From: Marinobacter daepoensis DSM 16072
Lineage (GTDB): Bacteria > Pseudomonadota > Gammaproteobacteria > Pseudomonadales > Oleiphilaceae
Length of the DNA stretch: 64,000 nt
Direction of reading: 5' to 3'
Assembly: GCF_000421165.1 (NCBI RefSeq)
Contig: NZ_ATWI01000009.1
Location: forward strand, 826,948 to 890,947
Shown here: positions 25,537 through 34,075 of the stretch, piece by piece
Numbering within the stretch: position 1 is the first letter of the stretch
Layout of the letters: each line of letters begins with the position of its first letter
Notes under the pieces: model-generated
What the model saw: the letters and a program-made list of their open reading frames with translations, nothing else
Databases searched by the model: none
Told to the model about the DNA's origin: nothing
Program-made: the position numbers and the translations under genes

Positions 25537-26793
25537 ATGCAGGAATCTACCAACGATCCCCTGTGGAAACAGGCCATCACCGGCTCTCAGATGCTCTTGG
25601 TCGCCTTTGGCGCTCTGGTACTGATGCCACTGATTACCGGCCTCGACCCCAATGTCGCGTTGTTCACCGCCGGGCTCGGCACCCTGATTTTCCACATCGT
25701 CACTGGCGGACAGATCCCTATCTTTCTGGCATCCTCGTTTGCGTTTATCGCCCCTGTGCTTGCGGCCAAAGGACGTTTCGGCCTTGAGGAAACACTGGGT
25801 GGCCTGATGGCCGCAGGTATTCTCTACATTCTTCTCTCGGGCGCCGTGCGCCTGCGCGGCACCGGATTTATCACGCGTTTGCTGCCCCCGGTAGTGATCG
25901 CACCGGTCATCATGACAATCGGACTGGGGCTGGCTTCCGTCGCGGTCCACATGGCCTCAGGCAGAACGGGTGACGGCGAAGCCGTGCTGGTGCCCTATGA
26001 CACTGCCATCTGGATTGCCATGGCGTCGCTGGCCGTAACCATCACCATGTCGGTCTGGGCAAAAGGCTTTTTCAGGTTAGTGCCCATCATGTTCGGCGTG
26101 GTTGTTGGCTACCTCCTCTCCTGGTTTGCGGGCATCGTCGATACCACCCCCGTTCAGCAGGCCGCCTGGTTTGCCGTTCCGAACTTTGTCGCCCCAGCCT
26201 TCAGCTGGGGCGCTATCCTGTTCATGATTCCCGTCGCCATCGCGCCAGCCATCGAACACATCGGTGACATTCTGGCCATCGGCAACGTTACCCGGAAAAA
26301 CTATCTGGAAAAACCGGGGCTGCACCGGACCCTGCTTGGTGATGGCCTGGCAACCAGTGCCGCATCCCTGCTCGGCGGGCCGCCAAACACCACGTATTCC
26401 GAGGTGACCGGCGCGGTCATGCTGACTCGAAACTTCAACCCGAAAGTCATGTGGTGGGCCGCTTGCGTGGCCATTGTGCTGGCCTTTGTGGGCAAATTCG
26501 GTGCCGTGTTGCAGACCATCCCGGTGCCGGTCATGGGGGGAATCCTTTGTCTGCTGTTCGGCTCCATCGCCGTTGTCGGCCTGAACACCCTGATTCGTCA
26601 CCAGGTAGACCTGTCTCAGTCCCGCAACCTGGTGATTGTAGGCGTGACTCTGGTGTTTGGTATCGGCAACATGGTACTGGGTCAACTGGAAGGCATTGCT
26701 CTCTGTGCTGTGGTCGCCATCGTTCTGAATCTCATCCTGCCCGGCGAGCGCGAGGCCTGGGGCAAACGGATTCACGAACACGACACCCACTAA
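25537..26793 (+). CDS. uraA: Uracil permease (UraA family)
   Basis: 418-residue nucleobase-cation symporter with about 12-14 membrane helices. Family markers include FALASSFAFIAPVLA-type sequence (here IPIFLASSFAFIAPVLAAKG), the motif AIAPAIEHIGDILAIGNVT, and GGPPNTTYSEVTGAVMLTR. I place the start at ATG 25537 (MQESTNDPLWKQ), two bases after the upp stop. An open frame runs further upstream inside upp but is not needed. Confidence 0.94.
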   Translation: MQESTNDPLWKQAITGSQMLLVAFGALVLMPLITGLDPNVALFTAGLGTLIFHIVTGGQIPIFLASSFAFIAPVLAAKGRFGLEETLGGLMAAGILYILLSGAVRLRGTGFITRLLPPVVIAPVIMTIGLGLASVAVHMASGRTGDGEAVLVPYDTAIWIAMASLAVTITMSVWAKGFFRLVPIMFGVVVGYLLSWFAGIVDTTPVQQAAWFAVPNFVAPAFSWGAILFMIPVAIAPAIEHIGDILAIGNVTRKNYLEKPGLHRTLLGDGLATSAASLLGGPPNTTYSEVTGAVMLTRNFNPKVMWWAACVAIVLAFVGKFGAVLQTIPVPVMGGILCLLFGSIAVVGLNTLIRHQVDLSQSRNLVIVGVTLVFGIGNMVLGQLEGIALCAVVAIVLNLILPGEREAWGKRIHEHDTH

Positions 26794-26810
26794 CCCAGGC
26801 ACTCCGATCT

Positions 26811-26848
26811 GAGGCCCTCGAAACCGGTACGTCCGGCCAGAGGGCTTC
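26811..26848. terminator. Possible hairpin between convergent uraA and flhB
   Basis: GAGGCCCTC and GAGGGCTTC flank an inner CCGG/CCGG pair, giving a long imperfect stem that overlaps the end of flhB. There is no clear T-run on either side. It may act as a shared terminator for the two convergent genes, but the evidence is weak. Confidence 0.35.
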
Positions 26849-27983
26849 AGACATCCCGGCGCATCTCCGGAGGAATCGGGAAGTCCGGCATTCCCGGTTT
26901 GGCCCCCCGGCCCTTGCGGAACTGACGTAACTGGAACACGTAGGCAAGCACCTGGGCAATGGCCATATAAAGCCCGTCAGGTATTTCTTCCCCAATCTCG
27001 GAATTGTGATAGACCGCCCGCGTCAGGGGGGGCGTACGCAGCACTTCCACCTTGCTTTCCCGGGCGATCTCCATAATCTTGAAGGCAACCTCATCGGCAC
27101 CTTTGGCGACAACAACTGGTGCGCCCATCGACTGCTGATCGTATTTCAGTGCAACGGCGTAGTGCGTGGGGTTGGTGATCACCACATCGGCCTTGGGGAC
27201 GTCCTGCATCATCCGTCGCTGAGCCATCTCCCGCTGCAGCTGGCGGATTTTGCCTTTGACTTCCGGCTTGCCTTCGGTGTCCTTGTACTCGTCCTTAACC
27301 TCCTGCTTGGTCATACGCAGCTTTTTCTGGTGATCAAATATCTGAAACGGTACGTCAATCATCGCAATGGCTATGGTGGCGCAAGACAGAAAAAAGAAGC
27401 TCCAGCCCAGGGTCCATAACACATGTTCCATCGCCGGAATGGTCGGCTCTTCGGCGATGCTGAGCAGGTCGTCAGTGCGCAGGTTGAGAATCAGAATCGC
27501 CACCGCCATGACCAGCCCGACTTTGGCAATGGCTTTCACCAACTCAATCAGAGAGCGTATTGAGAACATACGCCCAAGCCCCTTGATCGGGTCCATTCGA
27601 TTGGCCTTGGGCGCAATGGCCTTGGCACTGAACAGCAAGCCGCCAATGCCAATAGAACCCGCGATGGCGGCAATCACCAGCAGGATCAGGATGGGAGAGA
27701 GGGCCCAGGCAGCTTCCTTGGCCGAGATAATCAACTGAACGCTCATATGTCGGGTATCAAAAATCTCTGAGCGTTCCAGCACAAAGGCATCACGCATGAT
27801 GCCCTCAAGCGCGCCTCCCAATGACGCCCCGAACAGCAGCAACCCTCCGGCACCAGCCAGCAGAACCGCCATGGTCGCCAGTTCCTTGGAACGGGCGGTC
27901 TGCCCCTCCTCCCGGGCTTTTTCCAATCGCCTGGGGGTGGGTTCTTCGGTTTTTTCCTGACTGTTGTCGTTCTCTTCAGCCAT
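26847..27983 (-). CDS. flhB: Flagellar export switch protein FlhB
   Basis: 378 residues. N-terminal polar start (EKTEEPTPRRLEKAREEGQTARSKEL) and four membrane helices between about 35 and 210. The cytoplasmic domain carries the autocleavage motif NPTH at 271-274 (VVITNPTHYAVALKYD). Cleavage there switches export from rod/hook to filament substrates together with FliK. It starts two bases after the fliR stop. A second, detached copy of its C-terminal domain is encoded at 6878-7192. Confidence 0.97.
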   Translation of the reverse strand: MAEENDNSQEKTEEPTPRRLEKAREEGQTARSKELATMAVLLAGAGGLLLFGASLGGALEGIMRDAFVLERSEIFDTRHMSVQLIISAKEAAWALSPILILLVIAAIAGSIGIGGLLFSAKAIAPKANRMDPIKGLGRMFSIRSLIELVKAIAKVGLVMAVAILILNLRTDDLLSIAEEPTIPAMEHVLWTLGWSFFFLSCATIAIAMIDVPFQIFDHQKKLRMTKQEVKDEYKDTEGKPEVKGKIRQLQREMAQRRMMQDVPKADVVITNPTHYAVALKYDQQSMGAPVVVAKGADEVAFKIMEIARESKVEVLRTPPLTRAVYHNSEIGEEIPDGLYMAIAQVLAYVFQLRQFRKGRGAKPGMPDFPIPPEMRRDV

Positions 27984-27985
27984 GG

Positions 27986-28771
27986 CTAAGGCTGCCCCTG
28001 TAACGCCCGCATGAAGTCAAAGGTTTCCCGCGTGTACTGATCAAAGTGTGGCAGGAAGTTGGCATGCAATACCCAGATAGCGAACAGCCCAAAAATCAGA
28101 CCAATGGGAAAACCCAACGCAAAAATATTCATCTGGGGTGCGGCACGGGTCATCACCCCGAACGAAATATTGACAATCAACACTGCCGTGACAGCCGGCA
28201 GAGCCAGCAACATGGCAGAGGCGAACATCCAGCTGACCCGGTGCGCCAGGGCCCACACGCCGCCCTGCCCCAGGCCTTCCAGGCCGATGGGCAGAGTATG
28301 GAAGCTTTCAATAAACACCTCAAACGCCACCAGGTGGCCATTCATCACAAGGAACAGCAAGGTGATGGTGATGGTATAGATCTGTGAGAGCACCGGTACG
28401 TTTACACCATTGGCAGGGTCCACCATAGACGCAAACCCAAGCCCCATTTGCATGGCAATCATCTGGCCGGCAATAACGAACAACTGCCAAAGGGCGGTCA
28501 ACGCAAAACCAAGGCCCACACCGATGAGGATCTGTTGCAGGGTGATTACCACAGCCTCAGCACTCAGCGCCTCTATCTGAGGCACCGCAGGGATCAGGGG
28601 AGTAATCAGAATCGTCATGAGCAGTGCCAGCCCAAGGCGAACTCTGGCGGGGACCAGCTGCGTCCCAAAAACAGGAATCACCATCAGGAAACTGGCCAGC
28701 CGGAACAACGGCCAGATATGCTGCCCAACCCACTGGCCTATCAGATCCGCACTGAACTCCACCGGGCCCAT
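27986..28771 (-). CDS. fliR: Flagellar export gate protein FliR
   Basis: 261-residue polytopic protein of the FliPQR export gate. Markers include WPLFRLASFLMVIPVFGTQLVPARVRLGLALLMT and QMGLGFASMVDPANGVNVPVLSQ. The frame opens at TTG 28783, overlapping fliQ. I prefer ATG 28771 (MGPVEFSADLIGQWV), which aligns better with the usual FliR N-terminus and has a weak GAG ahead. It is in an operon with fliQ and flhB. Confidence 0.95.
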   Translation of the reverse strand: MGPVEFSADLIGQWVGQHIWPLFRLASFLMVIPVFGTQLVPARVRLGLALLMTILITPLIPAVPQIEALSAEAVVITLQQILIGVGLGFALTALWQLFVIAGQMIAMQMGLGFASMVDPANGVNVPVLSQIYTITITLLFLVMNGHLVAFEVFIESFHTLPIGLEGLGQGGVWALAHRVSWMFASAMLLALPAVTAVLIVNISFGVMTRAAPQMNIFALGFPIGLIFGLFAIWVLHANFLPHFDQYTRETFDFMRALQGQP

Positions 28772-28775
28772 GATC

Positions 28776-29045
28776 TCAGCCAATCAGGTAGGGAATACGG
28801 GAGATCAACCCGTTTGCATGATCCAGCAGGGTCGTCAGCATCCAGGGACCAGCAGCGATGATCACGATCAAGGTAATCAGAAGGCGAGGCAGAAAGCTGA
28901 GGGTCTGCTCGTTAATCTGTGTGGCGGCCTGAAAGGTACTGACCACCAGACCAATCAAGAGCCCCGGGCCAATGATCACCGCCGATAACAGTACAATCAG
29001 CCAGAGCGCTTCCCGCAGAATATCGATCACCGTTTCGGGAGTCAT
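28776..29045 (-). CDS. fliQ: Flagellar export gate protein FliQ
   Basis: 89-residue protein with two membrane helices (LWLIVLLSAVIIGPGLLIGLVVSTFQAATQ and LLITLIVIIAAGPWMLTTLL). The central FQAATQINEQTLSFLPRL stretch is the FliQ/SpaQ hallmark. It follows fliP by eight bases and is immediately followed by fliR. It forms part of the FliPQR channel. Confidence 0.97.
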   Translation of the reverse strand: MTPETVIDILREALWLIVLLSAVIIGPGLLIGLVVSTFQAATQINEQTLSFLPRLLITLIVIIAAGPWMLTTLLDHANGLISRIPYLIG

Positions 29046-29053
29046 ATGGCCTC

Positions 29054-29815
29054 CTAGATTCCGTAGCTGGCGGCGAGAGTTCCCATAATCAGAGCCCAGC
29101 CATCCACCAGAACAAACAGCATGATTTTGAACGGCAGAGAAATGATGATCGGCGACAACATCATCATCCCCATCGCCATCAAGACACTGGCTACAACCAT
29201 GTCGATGATCAGAAACGGAATAAACAGTATAAACCCGATCTGGAATGCCGTTTTCAGCTCACTGGTCACGAAAGCCGGCATAAGCACCCAGAACGAGACG
29301 TCCTGAGCGGTTTCATACCGAACGTCCGCAATCCGCATGAACAAAGCCAGGTCGTCTTCCCGGGTCTGCTCTAGCATGAATTTCTTAAACGGCTGGCTGG
29401 CCAGTTCCACCGCTTCCAGTGATGTCACCTCTTCCTGCAGATAGGGCTGGAGCCCCACCCGATTGGCCTCTTCCAGTACCGGCTTCATGATGAAGATACT
29501 CAGAAACAGGGCCAGCCCCAGGAGGATCTGGTTGGAAGGCGTTGCCTGTAACCCCAGAGCCTGCCGAAGTATGGCAAACACGACAATGATCCGGGTGAAC
29601 GAGGTCATCATCATGAGCATGGCGGGCAGGAACGTGAGCGCTGTCATCAACGCCAGAATCTGCAGGGTTACCGAGTATTCTTCGGTGCCGTTTTCCCCGG
29701 GCTCAACGGTAAACGCGGGAATTCCTGGCAGATCCGCCAGAGCCAGCGCCGGAGCACAAACGCCAGCAGACAGAAACAGCCAGGGGAGGTAGCGCCTGAT
29801 AGTGTCCAGAACCAT
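29054..29815 (-). CDS. fliP: Flagellar export gate protein FliP
   Basis: 253 residues with a cleavable signal peptide ([19 protein letters not shown]) and four membrane helices. Typical stretches are [37 protein letters not shown] and [13 protein letters not shown] [37 protein letters not shown]. The frame begins with GTG 29818 directly before ATG 29815; I use the ATG. It lies five bases after fliO. Confidence 0.97.
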   Translation of the reverse strand: MVLDTIRRYLPWLFLSAGVCAPALALADLPGIPAFTVEPGENGTEEYSVTLQILALMTALTFLPAMLMMMTSFTRIIVVFAILRQALGLQATPSNQILLGLALFLSIFIMKPVLEEANRVGLQPYLQEEVTSLEAVELASQPFKKFMLEQTREDDLALFMRIADVRYETAQDVSFWVLMPAFVTSELKTAFQIGFILFIPFLIIDMVVASVLMAMGMMMLSPIIISLPFKIMLFVLVDGWALIMGTLAASYGI

Positions 29816-29819
29816 CACG

Positions 29820-30272
29820 TCAGTCTTTCCTCTCCGGGGCTGACCAGGTCTTTCCGATCATGGACTGAAGTTTCCGGGCAAAGTCCCCCGAACCTGCGCT
29901 GACGGAATCCACTACGGGCTCCTCAAACACTTGCAGAGTCCGAATAGCTGTCGGGGTAATGCCAAGCAGAATCTGTTGCTGCCCCACTTCAACCAGCGCA
30001 ATCCGTTCCCGGGCCCCAATCGCCAGAACTGAGACAACCTTGATGGCGTTGTTATTCATCCCCGTCATCCCGCTCATCCTGCGGATCAGCCAGGCACACC
30101 CGTAAATAATGGCAACCACCGCCAGCAGACCCGCGCCCAGGCTCATGACCGTGGCCAGGGTATCCGGAGCCCGAGCCGAAGTGGCAGCCGCTTCTTTCGC
30201 CGCCGCAGCCGACTCTTCCGCCTTCAGAGGCACCGATACCATCAGCATGAACCAGATCGCGAGTCGTCTCAT
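29820..30272 (-). CDS. fliO: Flagellar assembly protein FliO
   Basis: 150-residue membrane protein that helps assemble the FliPQR complex. It has an N-terminal signal-like stretch ([18 protein letters not shown]), a short Ala-rich periplasmic segment and one helix ([22 protein letters not shown]). A cytoplasmic domain with [25 protein letters not shown] follows. The start is placed at ATG 30272, one base after the fliN stop; an open frame continues ten codons upstream. Confidence 0.92.
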   Translation of the reverse strand: MRRLAIWFMLMVSVPLKAEESAAAAKEAAATSARAPDTLATVMSLGAGLLAVVAIIYGCAWLIRRMSGMTGMNNNAIKVVSVLAIGARERIALVEVGQQQILLGITPTAIRTLQVFEEPVVDSVSAGSGDFARKLQSMIGKTWSAPERKD

Positions 30273-30273
30273 G

Positions 30274-30774
30274 TTACTTCTGCAACCGCTTGATACGCTC
30301 ACCGGGGCTGATCACGTCGGTCAGCCGAATGCCGAATTTTTCATTCACCATCACGACCTCTCCATGAGCAATCAGGGTACCGTTCACCAGCACATCCAGC
30401 GGTTCACCCGCCAAACGGTCCAGCTCGATAACCGACCCCTGGTTCAGCTGAAGCAGATTCCTTATCGGGATCTGGGTGTTGCCGACTTCCATGGAAATGG
30501 TTACCGGAATATCGAGGATCACATCAATGTCGGGCGATTCCCCCCCCAGACCGCTCTGATCTGCACCAAACTCTTCCATGGGCGCAGTGCGAACATCCTG
30601 ATCATCGGCCTCGGCGGCACCCGCGCCGCCTTCAGCTTCAGCCATTGCGGCAGCCCACTCATCTTCGGGTGAGCCGTCTCCGTCGCCGGCTTCTTCCATC
30701 GCTGCTTCCCACTCAGCCGCCAACTTTTCGTCTTCGCTGAGTTCCTGCGCGTCTTTCTTATCGTCTTCAGCCAT
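30274..30774 (-). CDS. fliN: Flagellar motor switch protein FliN
   Basis: 166 residues. The first 80 or so are acidic and Ala/Glu-rich (DDKKDAQELSEDEKLAAEWEAAMEEAGDG), longer than enteric FliN but common in pseudomonad-type proteins. The C-terminal SpoA domain has DIPVTISMEVGNTQIPIRNLLQLNQGSVIELDRLAGEPLDVLVNG, which is diagnostic. It forms the lower C-ring. It overlaps the fliM stop by eight bases. Confidence 0.96.
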   Translation of the reverse strand: MAEDDKKDAQELSEDEKLAAEWEAAMEEAGDGDGSPEDEWAAAMAEAEGGAGAAEADDQDVRTAPMEEFGADQSGLGGESPDIDVILDIPVTISMEVGNTQIPIRNLLQLNQGSVIELDRLAGEPLDVLVNGTLIAHGEVVMVNEKFGIRLTDVISPGERIKRLQK

Positions 30775-31765
30775 TACGTCCCACCTTCAGTTGCTTCTTC
30801 ACTTTGGGCAACTTGGCCCGGTCATGAATTCTAAGCGCCAGTTTCCCGTCACGGGTGCCCAGCGTGGCTTTATAGATCGGAATGCCATTGGCGGTTACCG
30901 TGAGATGCTCCGGCACATCGACCGGTATTACATCTCCGGCCTTCAAACGGGCAATGTCCCGCAACGAAATCCGACGACGACACACGGTAGTATTAATCGG
31001 AACATTCACTTCTTTGATGTCTTCCTGAAGGGCGTTCACCCAGCGTTCGTCAACGTCGTCAATATCGCTCTGGACCCCAGCATCCAGTACGTCACGGATA
31101 GGTTCAATCATCGAATATGGCAATGCGAAGTGCAGTTCACCGCCACCGCCATCAAGTTCAATATGAAAAGTACTCACCACAACCACTTCGCTGGGGCTGA
31201 CAATATTCGCCATGGCCGGGTTTACTTCCGAGCTCAGGTAGTCGAAATCAATTTGCAGTACAGCGTGCCAGGCTTCCTTCATGTCGTGGAAGACCTGGTT
31301 CAGAACCATCTGGACAATCCGGGTTTCCGTTGGCGTGAATTCACGGCCTTCAATCTTGGCGTGGCGCCCTTCCCCCCCGAAGAAATTATCCACCAGTTTG
31401 AACACCAGCTTGGCGTCAAGTACAAACAACGAGGTGCCTCGCAACGGGCGAACCTTGCACAGGTTAAGGCTGGTGGGTACGTATAGCGTGTGAATGTATT
31501 CGCCAAACTTCATAATCTGGACACCACCGGTGGAAACGTCGGCATTCCGGCGCAACAGATTGAAGAGGCTGATCCGGGTGTAACGGGCAAAGCGCTCGTT
31601 GATCATCTCAAGAGTTGGCATGCGGCCACGGACAATCCGATCCTGGCTGGCAAGATCGTAGCTTTTTACGCCGGTATCGTCGGTTTCTTCGTAGGTATCG
31701 ATATCACCGTCGTCCACCCCGTGAAGGAGCGCATCGATTTCGTCCTGTGACAGTAAATCCTGCAT
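30767..31765 (-). CDS. fliM: Flagellar motor switch protein FliM
   Basis: 332-residue C-ring protein. The N-terminal LLSQDEIDALLHG is the CheY-P binding peptide. The CheC-like middle domain includes GGEGRHAKIEGREFTPTETRIVQMVL. The C-terminal SpoA domain includes VNVPINTTVCRRRISLRDIARLKAGDVIPVD. It lies 42 bases after fliL and overlaps fliN. Confidence 0.97.
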   Translation of the reverse strand: MQDLLSQDEIDALLHGVDDGDIDTYEETDDTGVKSYDLASQDRIVRGRMPTLEMINERFARYTRISLFNLLRRNADVSTGGVQIMKFGEYIHTLYVPTSLNLCKVRPLRGTSLFVLDAKLVFKLVDNFFGGEGRHAKIEGREFTPTETRIVQMVLNQVFHDMKEAWHAVLQIDFDYLSSEVNPAMANIVSPSEVVVVSTFHIELDGGGGELHFALPYSMIEPIRDVLDAGVQSDIDDVDERWVNALQEDIKEVNVPINTTVCRRRISLRDIARLKAGDVIPVDVPEHLTVTANGIPIYKATLGTRDGKLALRIHDRAKLPKVKKQLKVGRNG

Positions 31766-31807
31766 ACCTGTTTCTGCCCCTAACTGTTGTTTATCTGGCC
31801 ATCGCGC

Positions 31808-32308
31808 TCACTGAACCACAAAATTCCGGAACAAAACCCCGTCAATGGCAGGCTCACCTTCCTGTTCCAGTAGCTGGTTGACCGTTTGCAGCATATGTTC
31901 CGCCAGTACCTCACGCCCTTCCGGGGTTTGCAGCGTCATGAAATCGCTGCCGCCCAGCACCATGACAAGCTGACTGCGGATCAACGGCATATGAGTATCT
32001 GCCGCAGCCAATGCTGCCGGATCCCTGGCCGCCAGCGACAAATAGACCTGCGCATACCTTTGCCGCCCCTGGGCCTGCACCGTGGTGACCAGGGCCTTCT
32101 CCAGGTCGGTATAACTGCTGGCAACAAATGCCGGGCTTTCAGAAGCCGCTGCCTCATCGTCACCGGAGCCCGGCACGCCGTCACCAAGAAACCAGAGCGT
32201 GCCTGCAACCGATAACCCCACCGCAAGAATAACGATGACCACCAGCATGATGATCAGTTTCAGTTTGCCTTTCTTGGCCGGGGCCTGAGTCGCAGTATTT
32301 TCCGCCAT
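31808..32308 (-). CDS. fliL: Flagellar basal body-associated protein FliL
   Basis: 166-residue single-span membrane protein around the stator. A Lys-rich cytoplasmic N-terminus is followed by one helix (LKLIIMLVVIVILAVGLSVA) and a periplasmic domain ending in VLFRNFVVQ. It is the first gene of fliLMNOPQR-flhB and has its own sigma-54 promoter 60 bases upstream. Confidence 0.95.
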   Translation of the reverse strand: MAENTATQAPAKKGKLKLIIMLVVIVILAVGLSVAGTLWFLGDGVPGSGDDEAAASESPAFVASSYTDLEKALVTTVQAQGRQRYAQVYLSLAARDPAALAAADTHMPLIRSQLVMVLGGSDFMTLQTPEGREVLAEHMLQTVNQLLEQEGEPAIDGVLFRNFVVQ

Positions 32309-32368
32309 AATCGTCGCTTGTCAGTTTTCCGGCACCCAAGGGGGTTCCCGGGTGCTTTCAGTGAGGTA

Positions 32369-32385
32369 ATGCAAAGGATGGGCCA
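32369..32385 (-). promoter_or_regulatory. Sigma-54 promoter of fliLMNOPQR-flhB
   Basis: Minus strand: TGGCCC-N5-TTGCA, with 10 bases between GG and GC. Predicted start is about 50 bases before the fliL ATG. A GCACCC/GGGTGC inverted repeat (32332-32355) sits in the leader. The site separates fliK from fliL, so the fliL operon can be expressed independently. Confidence 0.7.
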
Positions 32386-32489
32386 GATACACCACCCCCG
32401 GCGTTCAGACTCGCAGTTTAGCGTTGCAGGAGGGGATGGGCAAAGATGTCCGGCATAGAGTGGCGGGATAGGCCGGACTTTGCCCTGGA

Positions 32490-33626
32490 TCAGGCGAAAA
32501 TATCCACCTCACCCTGCCAGCCCAGATCAAGCTGGCCAGTGGTTCCCAGATCTCCGTCCAGGTCCTGGCTGGCCATCGCCGGGCTGTGTGATGAGCGCCC
32601 GTCGCCTTCGCCAGCTTCACCACTCTCGCCACCTGACTGCTGACCGGCCTGATCAGAGACATCAAACTGCCCCAGAGACAAGCCCTGCTCTCCCAGCAGG
32701 TCACGAAGCCGATGGGAGTGCAGTTCCAACTGCTCTCGGACAACCGGATTAGCGGCGTGAACGGTCACACTCGCCTGGTCGTTCTGGACCCTTACCTTGA
32801 CCTCCATGGGGCCCATATCCGGAGGCGTCAGATGTATTTCAGCCACAGACATGTTACGGGCGGTCAACCAGCTGAGTTTGCCCATCACCTTGTCGCCCCA
32901 TTCGGCCTGACCAACCGGCACATCAACCGAGGTAGCGTATCCCCGTAATGGAAGGGCGGCCTCAGCCGCCAGCTTTCCGGGCTGGGCAGCCTGTTGTGTG
33001 GCGGTTTCCATCATCGCCTGAAAGCGTGGGGTGGCCAGCAGACTGGCGGGATCAACAGGGCGAGTCGTCTCTGTCGCTGAGCTGCCGACAAGCAGCTCCG
33101 CCAGGGAAATCCCGGGTACCTGAGACATCGCGCCGTTGCCCTGCGCTTGTCCCGGAAGGCCGGAATTAATCCCGGGTGGCACCTGTGAGAACACGGGGGA
33201 CAGGCTCCGGTGCTCCGCCCCCCCGTTCAAAAGAGACTGCAGACTGGCAAACGTCAGGGGCTGAAGGGCTTCGTCGACCTCGGAGGCGCTTTCCTCAACA
33301 GCGCCGCCCTGACGCCCGGTGGGGGCCGATGAGCTTGATTCCTCTTTACCTGCCACCGGCTTCGGTTTCCCGTTCGTGGCAGACGCTTCCCGCGCTACCC
33401 GGTCGCTCTTTTCTTCTGCCTTGTCAGCGGCTTTCCTGTCACTGAGGGCCTCAGCCTGATCCCGGTCCTCTGCGCGCCGATTCTCAAGCCGTTTCCGCTC
33501 AGCCCTCGACAACTCGTCAAAACGGCTTTCTCCGGACTCCACATCCTTTCGATTTGACGACTTGGCCCCACCGGCCTCCTGCGGGCCCGCACTGGCCGGA
33601 GACTGAGGAAAAATGGTCTGTTGCAT
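32490..33626 (-). CDS. fliK: Flagellar hook-length control protein FliK
   Basis: 378 residues. The N-terminal 140 are highly charged (RKDVESGESRFDELSRAERKRLENRRAEDRDQAEAL), as expected of the secreted ruler. The middle is Pro/Gln-rich. The C-terminal FliK domain has NMSVAEIHLTPPDMGPMEVKVRVQNDQASVTVHAANPVVREQLELHSHRLRDLLGEQGLSL, the diagnostic stretch. It has a strong sigma-54 promoter of its own (33686-33702). The protein at 5520-6881 is a second, more divergent family member. Confidence 0.95.
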   Translation of the reverse strand: MQQTIFPQSPASAGPQEAGGAKSSNRKDVESGESRFDELSRAERKRLENRRAEDRDQAEALSDRKAADKAEEKSDRVAREASATNGKPKPVAGKEESSSSAPTGRQGGAVEESASEVDEALQPLTFASLQSLLNGGAEHRSLSPVFSQVPPGINSGLPGQAQGNGAMSQVPGISLAELLVGSSATETTRPVDPASLLATPRFQAMMETATQQAAQPGKLAAEAALPLRGYATSVDVPVGQAEWGDKVMGKLSWLTARNMSVAEIHLTPPDMGPMEVKVRVQNDQASVTVHAANPVVREQLELHSHRLRDLLGEQGLSLGQFDVSDQAGQQSGGESGEAGEGDGRSSHSPAMASQDLDGDLGTTGQLDLGWQGEVDIFA

Positions 33627-33685
33627 GGCAACCTCTTGCCGCTTTTGATCTCGGTAGACTCCGTTCGGAGCCTTTTATCATCAGG

Positions 33686-33702
33686 CAGCAAAAGCAGTGC
33701 CA
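33686..33702 (-). promoter_or_regulatory. Sigma-54 promoter of fliK
   Basis: Minus strand: TGGCAC-N5-TTGCT, a near-perfect match with correct 10-base GG-GC spacing. The expected transcription start is about 49 bases before the fliK ATG. It lies in the 98 bases between fliK and hptB. Confidence 0.8.
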
Positions 33703-33724
33703 AGATGTTATACCAGACCCTTCC

Positions 33725-34075
33725 TCAAGGCTCTGAGTCGAAGTTTTGCAACCGCCGGGACACTTCGGAAAACTCAATATCTATGCGTTCAAGTACCCCG
33801 GAAGCGGGGGCCAGGCTCGACTGTTTACCCAATTGTTCGGCTTCAAAGCAGAGGGCCCCAAGTCTCGGAGCTCCGATATTGATACAACTTCCCTTGAAAC
33901 TGTGGGCTGCCTTGGCAAATTGATCGGCGTCGCCCGCCAGCAATGCCTCTTTCAGGCTATCGATGCGTGAACGGGAATCTGCGAGGTACGTCTGGATCAA
34001 CACCTCAAACTCCTCCTCCATCACATCCTGCAGCTCGGCGAGCGCCTCTACGTCAAGATGGGGTTTGTCGTTCAT
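33725..34075 (-). CDS. hptB: Histidine phosphotransfer protein HptB
   Basis: 116-residue HPt domain with phospho-accepting His58 in AKAAHSFKGSCINIGA. In Pseudomonas aeruginosa HptB receives phosphate from hybrid kinases and passes it to the receiver of HsbR. Its start overlaps the hsbR stop (ATGA, 34072-34075), which supports the same pairing here. The gene name rests on this three-gene arrangement. Confidence 0.87.
   Translation of the reverse strand: MNDKPHLDVEALAELQDVMEEEFEVLIQTYLADSRSRIDSLKEALLAGDADQFAKAAHSFKGSCINIGAPRLGALCFEAEQLGKQSSLAPASGVLERIDIEFSEVSRRLQNFDSEP

Noticed and set aside
26077..26802. 241-residue minus-strand open frame opposite uraA
   Set aside because: Antisense to a clear permease, with no domain and an odd His/Gln/Gly content.
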